Below, piece after piece: positions 8,151 to 16,029 of a stretch of DNA of 64,000 nt (the stretch's first letter is position 1; the number at the start of each line of letters is the position of its first letter). The translations under genes and the position numbers were made by a program. The notes under the pieces are model-generated. The model saw only the letters and a program-made list of their open reading frames with translations, was not told the origin of the DNA and ran no database searches. Location: contig NC_010170.1 in assembly GCF_000067205.1 (NCBI RefSeq), positions 4,898,001 to 4,962,000 on the forward strand. The letters run 5' to 3'. The DNA is from Bordetella petrii. GTDB taxonomy: Bacteria; Pseudomonadota; Gammaproteobacteria; Burkholderiales; Burkholderiaceae_B.

Positions 8151-9430
8151 TGATTCGGCATTATGCGCCAGATCGTGTTCGAGAGATCGTCCGCGACAAT
8201 GAGCGCGCCGCGCGGATCTACCGTCACGCCCACCGGGCGGCCGCGTGTCGAGCCGTCGCTGTCGCGGAACCCGGCAACGAAGTCCACGGGCGGACCCGCG
8301 GGCCGGCCGTCGCGAAACGGCACGAACACCACTTTGTAGCCAGCGGGCTCGCTGCGATTCCAGCTGCCGTGCTCGCCAACGAACACGCCATTGGCGAAAC
8401 GCGCTCCCATGGCGTCGGTAGAAAAATCGACGCCCAGCGCCGCGACGTGCGCGCCCAGGCTGTAGTCGGGCTTGATCGCCGTGGAAACCTTTTCTGGATT
8501 CTGCGGCCGGACCCGATCGTCCACGTTTTGCCCCCAGTAGCTGTACGGCCAGCCGTAGAAGGCCCCTTCTTGCACGGCGGTGAGATAGTCGGGGACCAGG
8601 TCCGGGCCGATTTCATCGCGTTCGTTCACAACCACCCACAGTTGGCCGTTATCGGGTTGAATGGCCAGCGCCGTGGGGTTGCGCAGCCCGGTGGCGTAGG
8701 CCTTGTGTTCGCCGGTGTCGGCGTTCACCCGCCAGATGCGGGCCCGGTCGGCCTCTGCCGTCATGCCCCGTTCGGTGATATTGCTGTTGGAACCGATACC
8801 CACGTACAAGTACTTTCCGTCCGCGCTCGCCGCCAGGGCCTTGGTCCAGTGATGGTTGATTTCCGACGGCAGCTGCGTAACCGTCTCGGGCGGACCCGCC
8901 GCTTTGGTCTGGCCTGGCTGGTAGTCGAACCGTACCAACGCATCCTGGTTGGCCACATAAAGATCGTTGCCCACCAATGCCAGGCCATATGGCGCATTGA
9001 GCCCCTCGGCGAAAGTCATGCTTTCGTAGGTGCCGTCGCCTTCGGCATCGCGCAGCAGGGTCAGGCGGTTGCCGCCCTTGACCGGGCTGGTGCCCCTGGC
9101 CTTGATCATGCCGGCGATCACGTCTTTGGGCTTGAGCTTGGCGGCATTGCCGCCCCGCCCTTCGGCCACGAGAATATCGCCGTTGGGCAGCACCAGTGTC
9201 TGGCGGGGAATCTTCAGGCCCGTGGCAATGGCGGTGATGGAGTAGCCATCGGGCACCGTCGGCGTCTTATCGCCCCACGGGACAGGTTCGGCGATCACCA
9301 TGTCGGGCAGCAGCCCTCGCTCGGGCTTGGGCAGTTCCGGCGCGGGCCCCACCCGCGAAGGCTGTGGCTGGGCGCTGCATAGGCTCAGCGCCGCCCACAG
9401 CGGGACGGCGGCATACAAGAAGTTTTTCAT
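8147..9430 (-). CDS. soluble PQQ-dependent sugar dehydrogenase (sorbosone dehydrogenase family)
   Basis: A 427-residue secreted six-bladed propeller protein of the sorbosone dehydrogenase/Asd-like family. It has a Sec signal (FLYAAVPLWAALSLCSA) and propeller landmarks GLKIPRQTLVLPNGDILVAE, NAPYGLALVGNDLYVAN, INHHWTKALAASADGKYLYV (containing the likely catalytic His), ATGLRNPTALAIQP, FYGWPYSYWGQNVD and VFVGEHGSWNRS. It probably oxidises an aldose or aldehyde in the periplasm with PQQ. The start is the ATG that overlaps the upstream DUF2231 gene's stop (ATGA); its own stop overlaps the pqqU start in the same way, so all three are translationally coupled. The electron acceptor is unknown. Confidence 0.85.
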   Translation of the reverse strand: MKNFLYAAVPLWAALSLCSAQPQPSRVGPAPELPKPERGLLPDMVIAEPVPWGDKTPTVPDGYSITAIATGLKIPRQTLVLPNGDILVAEGRGGNAAKLKPKDVIAGMIKARGTSPVKGGNRLTLLRDAEGDGTYESMTFAEGLNAPYGLALVGNDLYVANQDALVRFDYQPGQTKAAGPPETVTQLPSEINHHWTKALAASADGKYLYVGIGSNSNITERGMTAEADRARIWRVNADTGEHKAYATGLRNPTALAIQPDNGQLWVVVNERDEIGPDLVPDYLTAVQEGAFYGWPYSYWGQNVDDRVRPQNPEKVSTAIKPDYSLGAHVAALGVDFSTDAMGARFANGVFVGEHGSWNRSEPAGYKVVFVPFRDGRPAGPPVDFVAGFRDSDGSTRGRPVGVTVDPRGALIVADDLSNTIWRIMPNQ

Positions 9431-9855
9431 ACGGCGCCTCTGATGTGGGGGGAACGGAAGCCCAGCCAGGTGGCCGCGCCGGCAAGCACCACCGTGACAG
9501 CCGACAGAACCAGGCCGGTCGGCATGCTTGCCCATGCGTCGCGGGCATGCATCAGCGCATTAAAGAAACCCACAAGCCATGCCGCCAGCAGAATCGCGCC
9601 ATAAAGAATGGCACCCGCCGCGCGTTGGCGCGGCCGAAAAAGATCGATGATGGCGAAGACCAGTGCAATGCCGCCAAACACCAGGCCGCCAACCAGCAGC
9701 CACGAGGCGAAATTGTTCCACTGGATATCAAAGGACTTCGCATAGGCGAAGTCGGCCAGCATGACGCCTAGAAACAGCGCGAGCGCTCCCCCCAAAAATA
9801 CGGCAGGCAGCGGGTGCACGGTTAACGCGTACCGGGGTGGGACAATCTGGTTCAC
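9427..9855 (-). CDS. DUF2231 family membrane protein
   Basis: A 142-residue inner-membrane protein with four hydrophobic helices. The first helix begins at a YALTVHPLPAVF motif with the His-Pro typical of DUF2231. Translation starts at GTG, preceded by a near-perfect AAGGAGG; an upstream ATG frame lacks such a site. The stop overlaps the PQQ sugar dehydrogenase start. DUF2231 proteins often neighbour or are fused to periplasmic redox proteins, so it may anchor the dehydrogenase or take its electrons. That role is inferred from context only. Confidence 0.75.
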   Translation of the reverse strand: MNQIVPPRYALTVHPLPAVFLGGALALFLGVMLADFAYAKSFDIQWNNFASWLLVGGLVFGGIALVFAIIDLFRPRQRAAGAILYGAILLAAWLVGFFNALMHARDAWASMPTGLVLSAVTVVLAGAATWLGFRSPHIRGAV

Positions 9856-9998
9856 GAGAATGCCTCCTTGATCGACGGCAGGACCACGATATTTCGGAGT
9901 GCAGGCCAGCAAGTCACATGCCCGCGGCCTATATTGGGTACCATGAACACACCCTGACAGCATCCCACAGACCGCATTTCACGCCGGAGCCCGCCGCC

Positions 9999-10823
9999 AT
10001 GCCTACGCCTTCTGCCGCCTGCGCCGCCTTCCATGCCCTGCATGAACAAGGCTGCTTCATCCTGCCCAACCCTTGGGATGCCGGTAGCGCCAGGTTCCTG
10101 GAAAGCCTGGGCTTCAAGGCGCTGGCCACCACCAGTTCGGGCATGGCCTGGTCGCAGGGCCGGCGCGACGGCGCCGCCACGCTGGAGTCGGTGCTGGCGC
10201 ACCTGCGCACCATGGTGGCCGCTACCGGCCTGCCGCTGAACGCCGATTTCGAGAACGGTTATGCGCCGGATGCCGAAGGCGTGGCGCGCAATGTGCGCCT
10301 GGCGGTGGAAACCGGCGTGGCCGGCTTGTCTGTTGAAGACTCCACGGGCAATCCCGACGATCCGCTGTTTCCGATCGAGGTCGCGGTTGAACGGTTGCGC
10401 GCCGCGCGGGGCGCCATCGACGCGGCGGGCACCGGCACGCTGCTGGTGGGCCGCGCCGAGAATTTCTTTGCCGGCCGTCCCGACCTGGACGATGCCATCG
10501 CGCGCCTGCAAGCCTATGCCGAGGCCGGCGCCGACTGCCTGTATGCGCCGGGTATTCGCAGCCGCGAACAGATCGCGGCGGTCGTGGCGGCCGTGGCGCC
10601 CAAGCCGGTGAACCTGCTGGTGGGATCCGTCAGCGAACTCAGCCTGCAAGATATCGCCGCGTTGGGCGTGCGCCGCATCAGCGTGGGCGGGGCGCTGGCG
10701 CGCTCGGCCTGGGGCGGGTTCATGCAGGCCGCGCAGGCATTGGCGCAAGGGCGTTTCGACACGGCTTTCGCCCATGCGGCTGCCGGCGATACACTCAACG
10801 CGCTGTTTGCGCCACGCCCCTGA
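9999..10823 (+). CDS. isocitrate lyase/PEP mutase family protein
   Basis: A 274-residue TIM-barrel enzyme of the phosphoenolpyruvate mutase/isocitrate lyase superfamily. The metal-site motif is seen as NADFENGYAP (81-90) and GLSVEDSTGN (about 113-122); the KKCGH loop of true isocitrate lyases is absent. Members of this branch cleave or rearrange 2-hydroxy or phosphono acids, and the substrate here is unknown. The ATG at 9999 has GGAG upstream; an in-frame ATG 162 bp earlier lacks family sequence. It is divergent from the DUF2231-pqqU operon and stands alone ahead of ogt. Confidence 0.85.
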   Translation: MPTPSAACAAFHALHEQGCFILPNPWDAGSARFLESLGFKALATTSSGMAWSQGRRDGAATLESVLAHLRTMVAATGLPLNADFENGYAPDAEGVARNVRLAVETGVAGLSVEDSTGNPDDPLFPIEVAVERLRAARGAIDAAGTGTLLVGRAENFFAGRPDLDDAIARLQAYAEAGADCLYAPGIRSREQIAAVVAAVAPKPVNLLVGSVSELSLQDIAALGVRRISVGGALARSAWGGFMQAAQALAQGRFDTAFAHAAAGDTLNALFAPRP

Positions 10824-10935
10824 GGCAAGCGCGGCGGGAAATCGGCGACAAGAATGCGAGTGCCGGCCGCCGGCAGGCGGTCCTAGACTGGAACCCTGCC
10901 AATGCGGCGGCAAAGCCGCGCGAAGGAGCCTGACC

Positions 10936-11433
10936 ATGACCTATGCCTACAAGACCATCGCCTCGCCCGTCGGCCAGTTGAAACTGGTAGCCAGCACATC
11001 AGGGCTGGCCGCCATTCTGTGGGAAAACGACAAGCCCGAGCGTGTTCGTCTGGGCCCCATGCGGGAAGATGTGCAGCACCCCGTGTTGCTGGAAGCCGAG
11101 CAACAGCTGGGCGAATATTTCGCCGGCAAGCGCAGCGGCTTCGACCTGCCGTTGGACTTCAACGGCACCGAGTTCCAGAAGCAGGTGTGGGCCGCGCTGC
11201 TCACTATTCCCTACGGCCAGACGCGCAGCTATCGCGACATTGCCATGCAGATCGGCCGCGACAAGGCGGTGCGCGCCGTAGGCGCGGCCAACGGGCGCAA
11301 CCCGATCTCTATCGTGGCGCCCTGCCATCGGGTGGTGGGCGCGTCGGGCGACCTGACCGGATTCGCCGGCGGGCTGCGCGCCAAGGCCCTGCTGCTGGCC
11401 CTGGAAAGCGGGCAAGGCAGGCTGGCCGCATGA
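10936..11433 (+). CDS. ogt: methylated-DNA--protein-cysteine methyltransferase
   Basis: A 165-residue suicide repair protein that removes O6-methyl groups from guanine. The acceptor is Cys130 within IVAPCHRVV, preceded by the DNA-binding IPYGQTRSYRDIA helix-turn-helix and the RAVGAANGRNP segment. Translation starts at the ATG after AAGGAGCCTGACC. The stop overlaps the ATG of tag (ATGA), so the two alkylation-repair genes are coupled. No Ada-like regulatory domain is present, which makes ogt the better name. Confidence 0.93.
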   Translation: MTYAYKTIASPVGQLKLVASTSGLAAILWENDKPERVRLGPMREDVQHPVLLEAEQQLGEYFAGKRSGFDLPLDFNGTEFQKQVWAALLTIPYGQTRSYRDIAMQIGRDKAVRAVGAANGRNPISIVAPCHRVVGASGDLTGFAGGLRAKALLLALESGQGRLAA

Positions 11434-12086
11434 GCGCCCGCCCCCAGAGCGTGAAGGGGCGCGCCACGCGCGAGCGCGCGGCATCGGCCCCCAGCGACGT
11501 CATCATCGGCGCGGACGGCCTGGCGCGGCCGCCCTGGGCGGCGCAAGACCCGCTGCTGCGCCACTATTACGACACCGAATGGGGCATGCCAGTGCGCGAC
11601 GAGCATGGCCTGTTCGAGCGGTTGAGCCTGGAATGCTTCCAGTCGGGGCTGTCGTGGGCCACGATTTTGCGCAAGCGCGAGGCATTCCGCGCGGCCTTTC
11701 GCCGGTTCGATCCTGACGTGGTGGCGGCCTTCACGGCGGCCGACGTCGAACGCCTGCTGGCCGACACCGGCATCGTGCGTAACCGCGCCAAGATCGTGGC
11801 CACCATCAACAATGCGGCCGCCACGATCGCCCTGCGGCGCGATGGCGGGCTGGCGGATTTTATTTGGTCGTTTCAACCCGCAACCACGCCCGCCCCGCGC
11901 ACGTTGGTGGAAATTCCCACCGTGTCCGAGGCCTCTACGGCGCTGAGCAAGGCCTTGCGCCAGCGCGGCTTCTCGTTCGTGGGGCCGACCACCATGCACG
12001 CCCTGATGGAGGCCACCGGCATCATCGACACGCACCTGGTCGACAGCCATCGCCGCGGCAGTTCTGGCGTCTGGCCGCGCACTTGA
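11430..12086 (+). CDS. tag: DNA-3-methyladenine glycosylase I, lacking zinc ligands
   Basis: A base-excision glycosylase that removes 3-methyladenine. The catalytic Glu is Glu68 in SLECFQSGLSWATIL, and the fold continues through VRNRAKIVATINNA, DFIWSFQP and SKALRQRGFSFVGPTT. At 218 residues it is about 30 longer than E. coli Tag, with a basic N-terminal tail. Compared with the zinc site of E. coli Tag (Cys4, His17, His175, Cys179), the matching positions here are Pro, Tyr, His and Ser, so three of four ligands are gone. The reading frame extends upstream, but the start is set by the ATGA overlap with ogt. Confidence 0.9.
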   Translation: MSARPQSVKGRATRERAASAPSDVIIGADGLARPPWAAQDPLLRHYYDTEWGMPVRDEHGLFERLSLECFQSGLSWATILRKREAFRAAFRRFDPDVVAAFTAADVERLLADTGIVRNRAKIVATINNAAATIALRRDGGLADFIWSFQPATTPAPRTLVEIPTVSEASTALSKALRQRGFSFVGPTTMHALMEATGIIDTHLVDSHRRGSSGVWPRT

Positions 12087-12206
12087 TACACAATGCAAAT
12101 ATCTACAAGCATCGCAAAGATCCGCCGCCGCACCGGCCCGCATGGCAGGGGTTCGCGCCATAATTAAATGTTCCGCCTCTTGAGGCATTCACGCAAAGGC
12201 GCAATC

Positions 12207-13022
12207 ATGAAACACCCGCTATTCCGACTTCTTTTCGCCAGCGCCCTTGGGCTGCTGGCTGCCTGCGCCATGGACCAAAACCGCAATTCCACGGCGGCCG
12301 CCGCCGAGCCCGCGCCGCCTTCGACAACCACCCTGTCGGCCTACCACTGGGACCTCACCGGGGCGCGCGATGCCGGCGGCGCCACGCAAACCCGCTGGAT
12401 GCCGCCCGTTACGCGCAATGGCGCGCCGCTGCGCCTGAGCTTCGCCAACCAGCGCCTGTCGGTGTCGGGGCTGTGCAATCGTCTGGGCGCCGGCTACGAC
12501 GCGCAGGGCAATCAACTGAAAATCTCGCAAGTGGTAGGCACCATGATGGCCTGCGGCGAGCCCGACCTGATGCAGTACGAACAAGCCGTCGGCCAGCAAT
12601 TGCCGAAGGCCGCCACCTGGCGCATCGACCCGGGCCAAGACGGCCCCACGCTGACGCTGGGCTTCAGCGATGGCGCGCAATGGACGCTGGCCGGCACGCC
12701 CACCGACGAAACCCGCTACGGTTCGGCCGAGCAGATCATGTTCCTGGAAGTGGCGGCGCAGCGCGTGCCCTGCTCGCACCCCCTTATCCCCAACAAGCAA
12801 TGCCTGCAGGTGCGCGAAGTGCGGTACGACAGCCAAGGGCTGAAAACCGGCCACGGCAAGTGGCAGGCCTTCTACAGCGACATCGAGGGGTATACCCACG
12901 AGCCCGGCGTGCGCAATGTGCTGCGCATCAAGCGCTATGAACGCCAGCAAGTGCCCGCCGACGCTTCGCGCTACGCCTATGTGCTGGACATGGTGGTAGA
13001 AAGCGCCCAGGAAGGCCGGTAG
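12207..13022 (+). CDS. META and DUF4377 domain lipoprotein
   Basis: A 271-residue predicted outer-membrane or periplasmic lipoprotein. The signal ends in a lipobox LLAAC with Cys20. Residues about 50-160 form a META domain (LSFANQRLSVSGLCNRLGAG, VGTMMACGEPDLMQYE), as in HslJ-type heat-shock proteins. The C-terminal part carries a DUF4377 domain (FLEVAAQRVPC, CLQVREVRYD, GYTHEPGVRNVLRIKRYE). The ATG follows AAAGGCG; the in-frame ATG 39 bases earlier would put a basic run before the signal. META proteins are linked to envelope and motility stress, but no specific role can be named. Confidence 0.85.
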   Translation: MKHPLFRLLFASALGLLAACAMDQNRNSTAAAAEPAPPSTTTLSAYHWDLTGARDAGGATQTRWMPPVTRNGAPLRLSFANQRLSVSGLCNRLGAGYDAQGNQLKISQVVGTMMACGEPDLMQYEQAVGQQLPKAATWRIDPGQDGPTLTLGFSDGAQWTLAGTPTDETRYGSAEQIMFLEVAAQRVPCSHPLIPNKQCLQVREVRYDSQGLKTGHGKWQAFYSDIEGYTHEPGVRNVLRIKRYERQQVPADASRYAYVLDMVVESAQEGR

Positions 13023-13124
13023 CACCGCGGCAGGCCGGGCCGGCGCGGATTGATTCCCGTCATTGGCCCGGCTGGCCGGCAAGGTCAACATCGACCTGAT
13101 CCTTAACTCCGCCTGCTTCGCGCC

Positions 13125-13565
13125 ATGGCTTATCCCGTCCTGCTGATCCTGCACCTGTTCGCCGCGCTGGCCTTTGCCGGCACGGTGTTCTTCGAAGTCG
13201 TCATGCTCGAAGGCGTGCGCAAGCATGTGCCGCGCGAGGCCATGCGCCTGATCGAGTCGGCCATCGGCGCGCGGGCGCGCCGCGTGGTGCCCTGGATATT
13301 GCTGGTGCTATACGGCGCGGGCCTGGGCCTGGCCTGGCAACACCGCGCCGCGCTGGCACAGCCCCTGGCCAGCAGTTTTGGACTGCTGCTGGGCCTGAAG
13401 ATCGTCCTGGCGGTCAGCGTGTTCGGCCACTTTCTGACGGCTATGGCGTTGCAGCGCCGCGGGCGGCTGAATGGGCGCAATTCGCGCCGCATTCATATCA
13501 GCGTGTTCTGCCACGTGGTGCTGATCGTGCTGCTGGCCAAGGCCATGTTCTACCTGCACTGGTAG
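13125..13565 (+). CDS. small four-helix membrane protein, CopD-like
   Basis: A 146-residue integral membrane protein with four predicted helices and conserved-looking His residues in the first (LLILHLFAALAFAG) and last helices (HISVFCHVVLIVLL). The pattern resembles the small CopD-like/DUF family membrane proteins with possible haem or copper ligands. It has only a weak ribosome site before the ATG. It is separated by about 100 bp from the META lipoprotein and converges with tupA. The function is not known. Confidence 0.65.
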   Translation: MAYPVLLILHLFAALAFAGTVFFEVVMLEGVRKHVPREAMRLIESAIGARARRVVPWILLVLYGAGLGLAWQHRAALAQPLASSFGLLLGLKIVLAVSVFGHFLTAMALQRRGRLNGRNSRRIHISVFCHVVLIVLLAKAMFYLHW

Positions 13566-13582
13566 CGGCCCCGGCCCGGGCA

Positions 13583-14398
13583 TCACTTATCGGCGTTCGG
13601 GAAGAACAGCTGCTGGCCGTTGACCTTATAGCTGGCAATGGTGTCCTGGCCCGCTTTCGACGTTACCCAGTCAACGAACTGCTGCGCCGGTTTCGCCTTT
13701 ACATGGGGATACTTGGCCGGGTTCACCACCATGACGCCGTACTGGTTGAACAGGCGCTTGTCGCCCTCCACCAGAACCTTCAGGCTGCCGGGGTTCTTGA
13801 AGCTAAGCCACGTGCCGCGGTCGGACAGCACATAGGCATTCATCGACGAAGCCATGTTCAGCGCCGGCCCCATGCCGCAACCACAGGCCTTGTAGCCCTT
13901 GCCCTGATCGTCCACGCCGGCGGCCTTCCAGAAGCGTAGTTCGGCCGCGTGCGTGCCGCTCTTGTCGCCGCGCGACACGAACGGCGCATCGGCCTTGGCC
14001 AACTTGGACAGCGCCCGCACGATGTCATTGCCCTTGACGCCGGCGGGATCGTCGGCCGGGCCGATCAACACGAAGTCGTTGTACATAACCGGATAGCGCC
14101 TGGTGGCGTAGCCTTCGGCCACGAATTTTTCTTCGGCAACCTGGTCGTGCACGAACAGCACGTCGGCATCGCCGCGGCGGGCCATGTCCAGCGCCTGCCC
14201 CGTGCCCTGCGCCACGACCTTGATGTCGATGTCGGTGGCCTGTTTGAACGCAGGCAGCAGGTGCGAGAACAGGCCGGACTGCTCGGTGGACGTGGTCGAG
14301 GCCATGACGATGGTTTCGGCGCTCGCCGGCGCCGCCAGGGCCGCGGCCGCCAACAGGACCGGCGCGGTGGCCCGTCGCAATAGCGTGAACAGCTTCAT
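13583..14398 (-). CDS. tupA: tungstate ABC transporter substrate-binding protein
   Basis: The periplasmic tungstate receptor of the Tup importer. The 271-residue product has a Sec signal (1-27) and the TupA mark TTSTEQSGL at about 35-43, where oxyanion-binding Ser and Thr residues lie. RGDKSGTHAAELRFW at about 142-156 is the second anion-binding loop. These features favour TupA over ModA or WtpA. The ATG overlaps the tupC stop (ATGA), giving the order tupB-tupC-tupA. With the formate dehydrogenase genes nearby, it suggests a tungsten enzyme. Molybdate may also bind. Confidence 0.9.
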   Translation of the reverse strand: MKLFTLLRRATAPVLLAAAALAAPASAETIVMASTTSTEQSGLFSHLLPAFKQATDIDIKVVAQGTGQALDMARRGDADVLFVHDQVAEEKFVAEGYATRRYPVMYNDFVLIGPADDPAGVKGNDIVRALSKLAKADAPFVSRGDKSGTHAAELRFWKAAGVDDQGKGYKACGCGMGPALNMASSMNAYVLSDRGTWLSFKNPGSLKVLVEGDKRLFNQYGVMVVNPAKYPHVKAKPAQQFVDWVTSKAGQDTIASYKVNGQQLFFPNADK

Positions 14399-15168
14399 GA
14401 TATGCGTTCTCCTTTGACGAACTGGCTGGCGGCCTCGGGCAGCGGGCCGTAGAAAAAATCGTCCACCGGCAGGTCGGCCACAATGCTGCCGCGCTCGAGA
14501 TACACGACGCGCCGCGCCAGCCGCTTTACCTGCCCCAGGTTATGGCTGCTGAATACCATGGCGGGCGCGCCGCTGACGCCGGCCGGCGTGAAATCGGCCA
14601 TCATCTGCTCGACTTCGCGCTTGGCATGGGGGTCCAGGCTGGCGGTGGGCTCGTCCAGCAGCAGCACTTCGGGCGCCAGCGCCCAGGCGCGCACCATGGC
14701 CAGCCGCTGTTGCTGGCCGCCTGACAAGGTCTTGGCATTGCGCGCCGCCAGCTCCGCCATGCCGGCCAGCTGCAGTGCCTGCCTGCCCTGCGCGCGGGCG
14801 TCGCGCCAGCGCACGCCGTGCAGCCACAGGCCTAGCGAAACATTGTTCAACGCCGACGTGCGCAGCATGTAGGGTTGCTGGAACAGCATGGCCTGGCGTC
14901 GCCGCGCCACGCAGCGGGCCTGGCCGCGCGTGGGCTGGATCAGGCAATGCAGCAGGCGCAGCAAGGTGCTCTTGCCGCTGCCATTGGCGCCCACCAGCGC
15001 CACACATTCTCCGGCATGGATGGTCAGCGAAACGCCGCGCAAGGCCCGCACGGCACCGTAATTGACATCGACATCGCGCAAGTCGAACAGCGGCGTGGCG
15101 GCGCGGTGGTCCGCACGGCGCCCGGCGGTGGCGGCGCCCGGGCCGGTTTCTGTGTCAGGGCGCTTCAT
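14395..15168 (-). CDS. tupC: tungstate ABC transporter ATP-binding protein
   Basis: The 257-residue ATPase that drives tungstate import. It carries Walker A GANGSGKS (60-67), Q-loop LFQQPYM, signature LSGGQQQR, Walker B LLLDEPTASLD and switch His in VFSSHN. There is no C-terminal TOBE domain, unlike ModC, which fits a TupC. I begin it at the ATG overlapping the tupB stop; the frame stays open far upstream inside tupB but reads as non-coding shadow there. A 30-residue Pro/Ala/Arg-rich stretch precedes the nucleotide-binding domain. Confidence 0.9.
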   Translation of the reverse strand: MKRPDTETGPGAATAGRRADHRAATPLFDLRDVDVNYGAVRALRGVSLTIHAGECVALVGANGSGKSTLLRLLHCLIQPTRGQARCVARRRQAMLFQQPYMLRTSALNNVSLGLWLHGVRWRDARAQGRQALQLAGMAELAARNAKTLSGGQQQRLAMVRAWALAPEVLLLDEPTASLDPHAKREVEQMMADFTPAGVSGAPAMVFSSHNLGQVKRLARRVVYLERGSIVADLPVDDFFYGPLPEAASQFVKGERIS

Positions 15169-15908
15169 GACAGTGCCCCGGCGTGGCCGAACAGGCCTGA
15201 CAGCCCCGCGTCGCGCCGCTCGCGCCAGCGCCGCACCAGCGAAGCCAGCACGTTCAGCAACAGCACCACAAACAGCAGCAACAGGCCCAGCGCCAGGGCC
15301 AGCGGCAGGTCGCCCTTGCTGGTTTCCAGCGCGATAGCCGTGGTCATGACGCGCGTATAGCCTTCGATGTTGCCGCCCACCACCATCACCGCCCCCACTT
15401 CGGAAATGGCGCGTCCGAAGCCGGTAATGACAATGGTGAGCAGGGTGAAGCGTTCGTCCCAGACCAGCAGCAGGCTGCGCACCAGCGTGCGCGCGCGCAA
15501 TGACCGCAACTGCTCGCCATGGTGGCGCTCGGCGTCTTCGACGGTCTGGCGGACCAGCGCGGTGACCACTGGACAGACCAGCACCGCCTGCGCCAGCACC
15601 ATGGCCTTGAACGAAAACAGCCAGCCCAGAAAGCCCAGCGGGCCGGAATGCGACAGTAGCAAGTAGACCACCAGGCCCACCACCACGGAAGGCAGGGCCA
15701 GCGAGGTATTCAGCAATGTCAGCACGATGCCGCGCCCACGGAAACGCGCCACGGCAAGCCACGAGCCGGCCACCATGCCGGCGCTGCACGCGAGCAGGCA
15801 GGCGCAGGCGCTGACCGCCAGAGACCTGACCACGATGGACAGCAGCACCGGATCGGCCCCGACGATCAACTGCAATGCAGTCAGCACGCTTTCGGATAAG
15901 GTATTCAT
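15165..15908 (-). CDS. tupB: tungstate ABC transporter permease
   Basis: A 247-residue inner-membrane permease with about six helices and the ATPase-docking loop near FGRAISEVGAVMVVGGNIEG, which is characteristic of TupB/ModB-like proteins. It is the first gene of tupBCA. The ATG at 15908 is chosen because the hydrophobic protein begins there; an upstream ATG would place the regulatory inverted repeat inside coding sequence. The intergenic gap to the divergent ModE-like regulator is 121 bp and holds the probable operator. Confidence 0.9.
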   Translation of the reverse strand: MNTLSESVLTALQLIVGADPVLLSIVVRSLAVSACACLLACSAGMVAGSWLAVARFRGRGIVLTLLNTSLALPSVVVGLVVYLLLSHSGPLGFLGWLFSFKAMVLAQAVLVCPVVTALVRQTVEDAERHHGEQLRSLRARTLVRSLLLVWDERFTLLTIVITGFGRAISEVGAVMVVGGNIEGYTRVMTTAIALETSKGDLPLALALGLLLLFVVLLLNVLASLVRRWRERRDAGLSGLFGHAGALS

Positions 15909-15940
15909 GATGGGTACATGCGAGACCTGCACAGAGGGTA

Positions 15941-15989
15941 GCCCAGCAGTATCATGCAAGCCATATGAATAACTTTGCATAGGCTGGGC
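15941..15989. promoter_or_regulatory. inverted repeat and shared site in the tup/regulator divergent promoter
   Basis: A two-layer inverted repeat lies between tupB and the ModE-like gene: GCCCAGC (15941-15947) and ATGCAA (15954-15959) are mirrored by TTGCAT (15975-15980) and GCTGGGC (15983-15989). Within it, 15963-15981 reads ATATGAA-N3-CTTTGCATA, which recurs in front of the formate dehydrogenase operon at 23670. It sits 55 bp from the tupB start. The ModE-like protein encoded next door is the natural candidate to bind it. Binding is inferred. Confidence 0.6.
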
Positions 15990-16029
15990 CGCGCGCTCGC
16001 GCCCTGGCATTTAGTGCATACTCGCGGAC

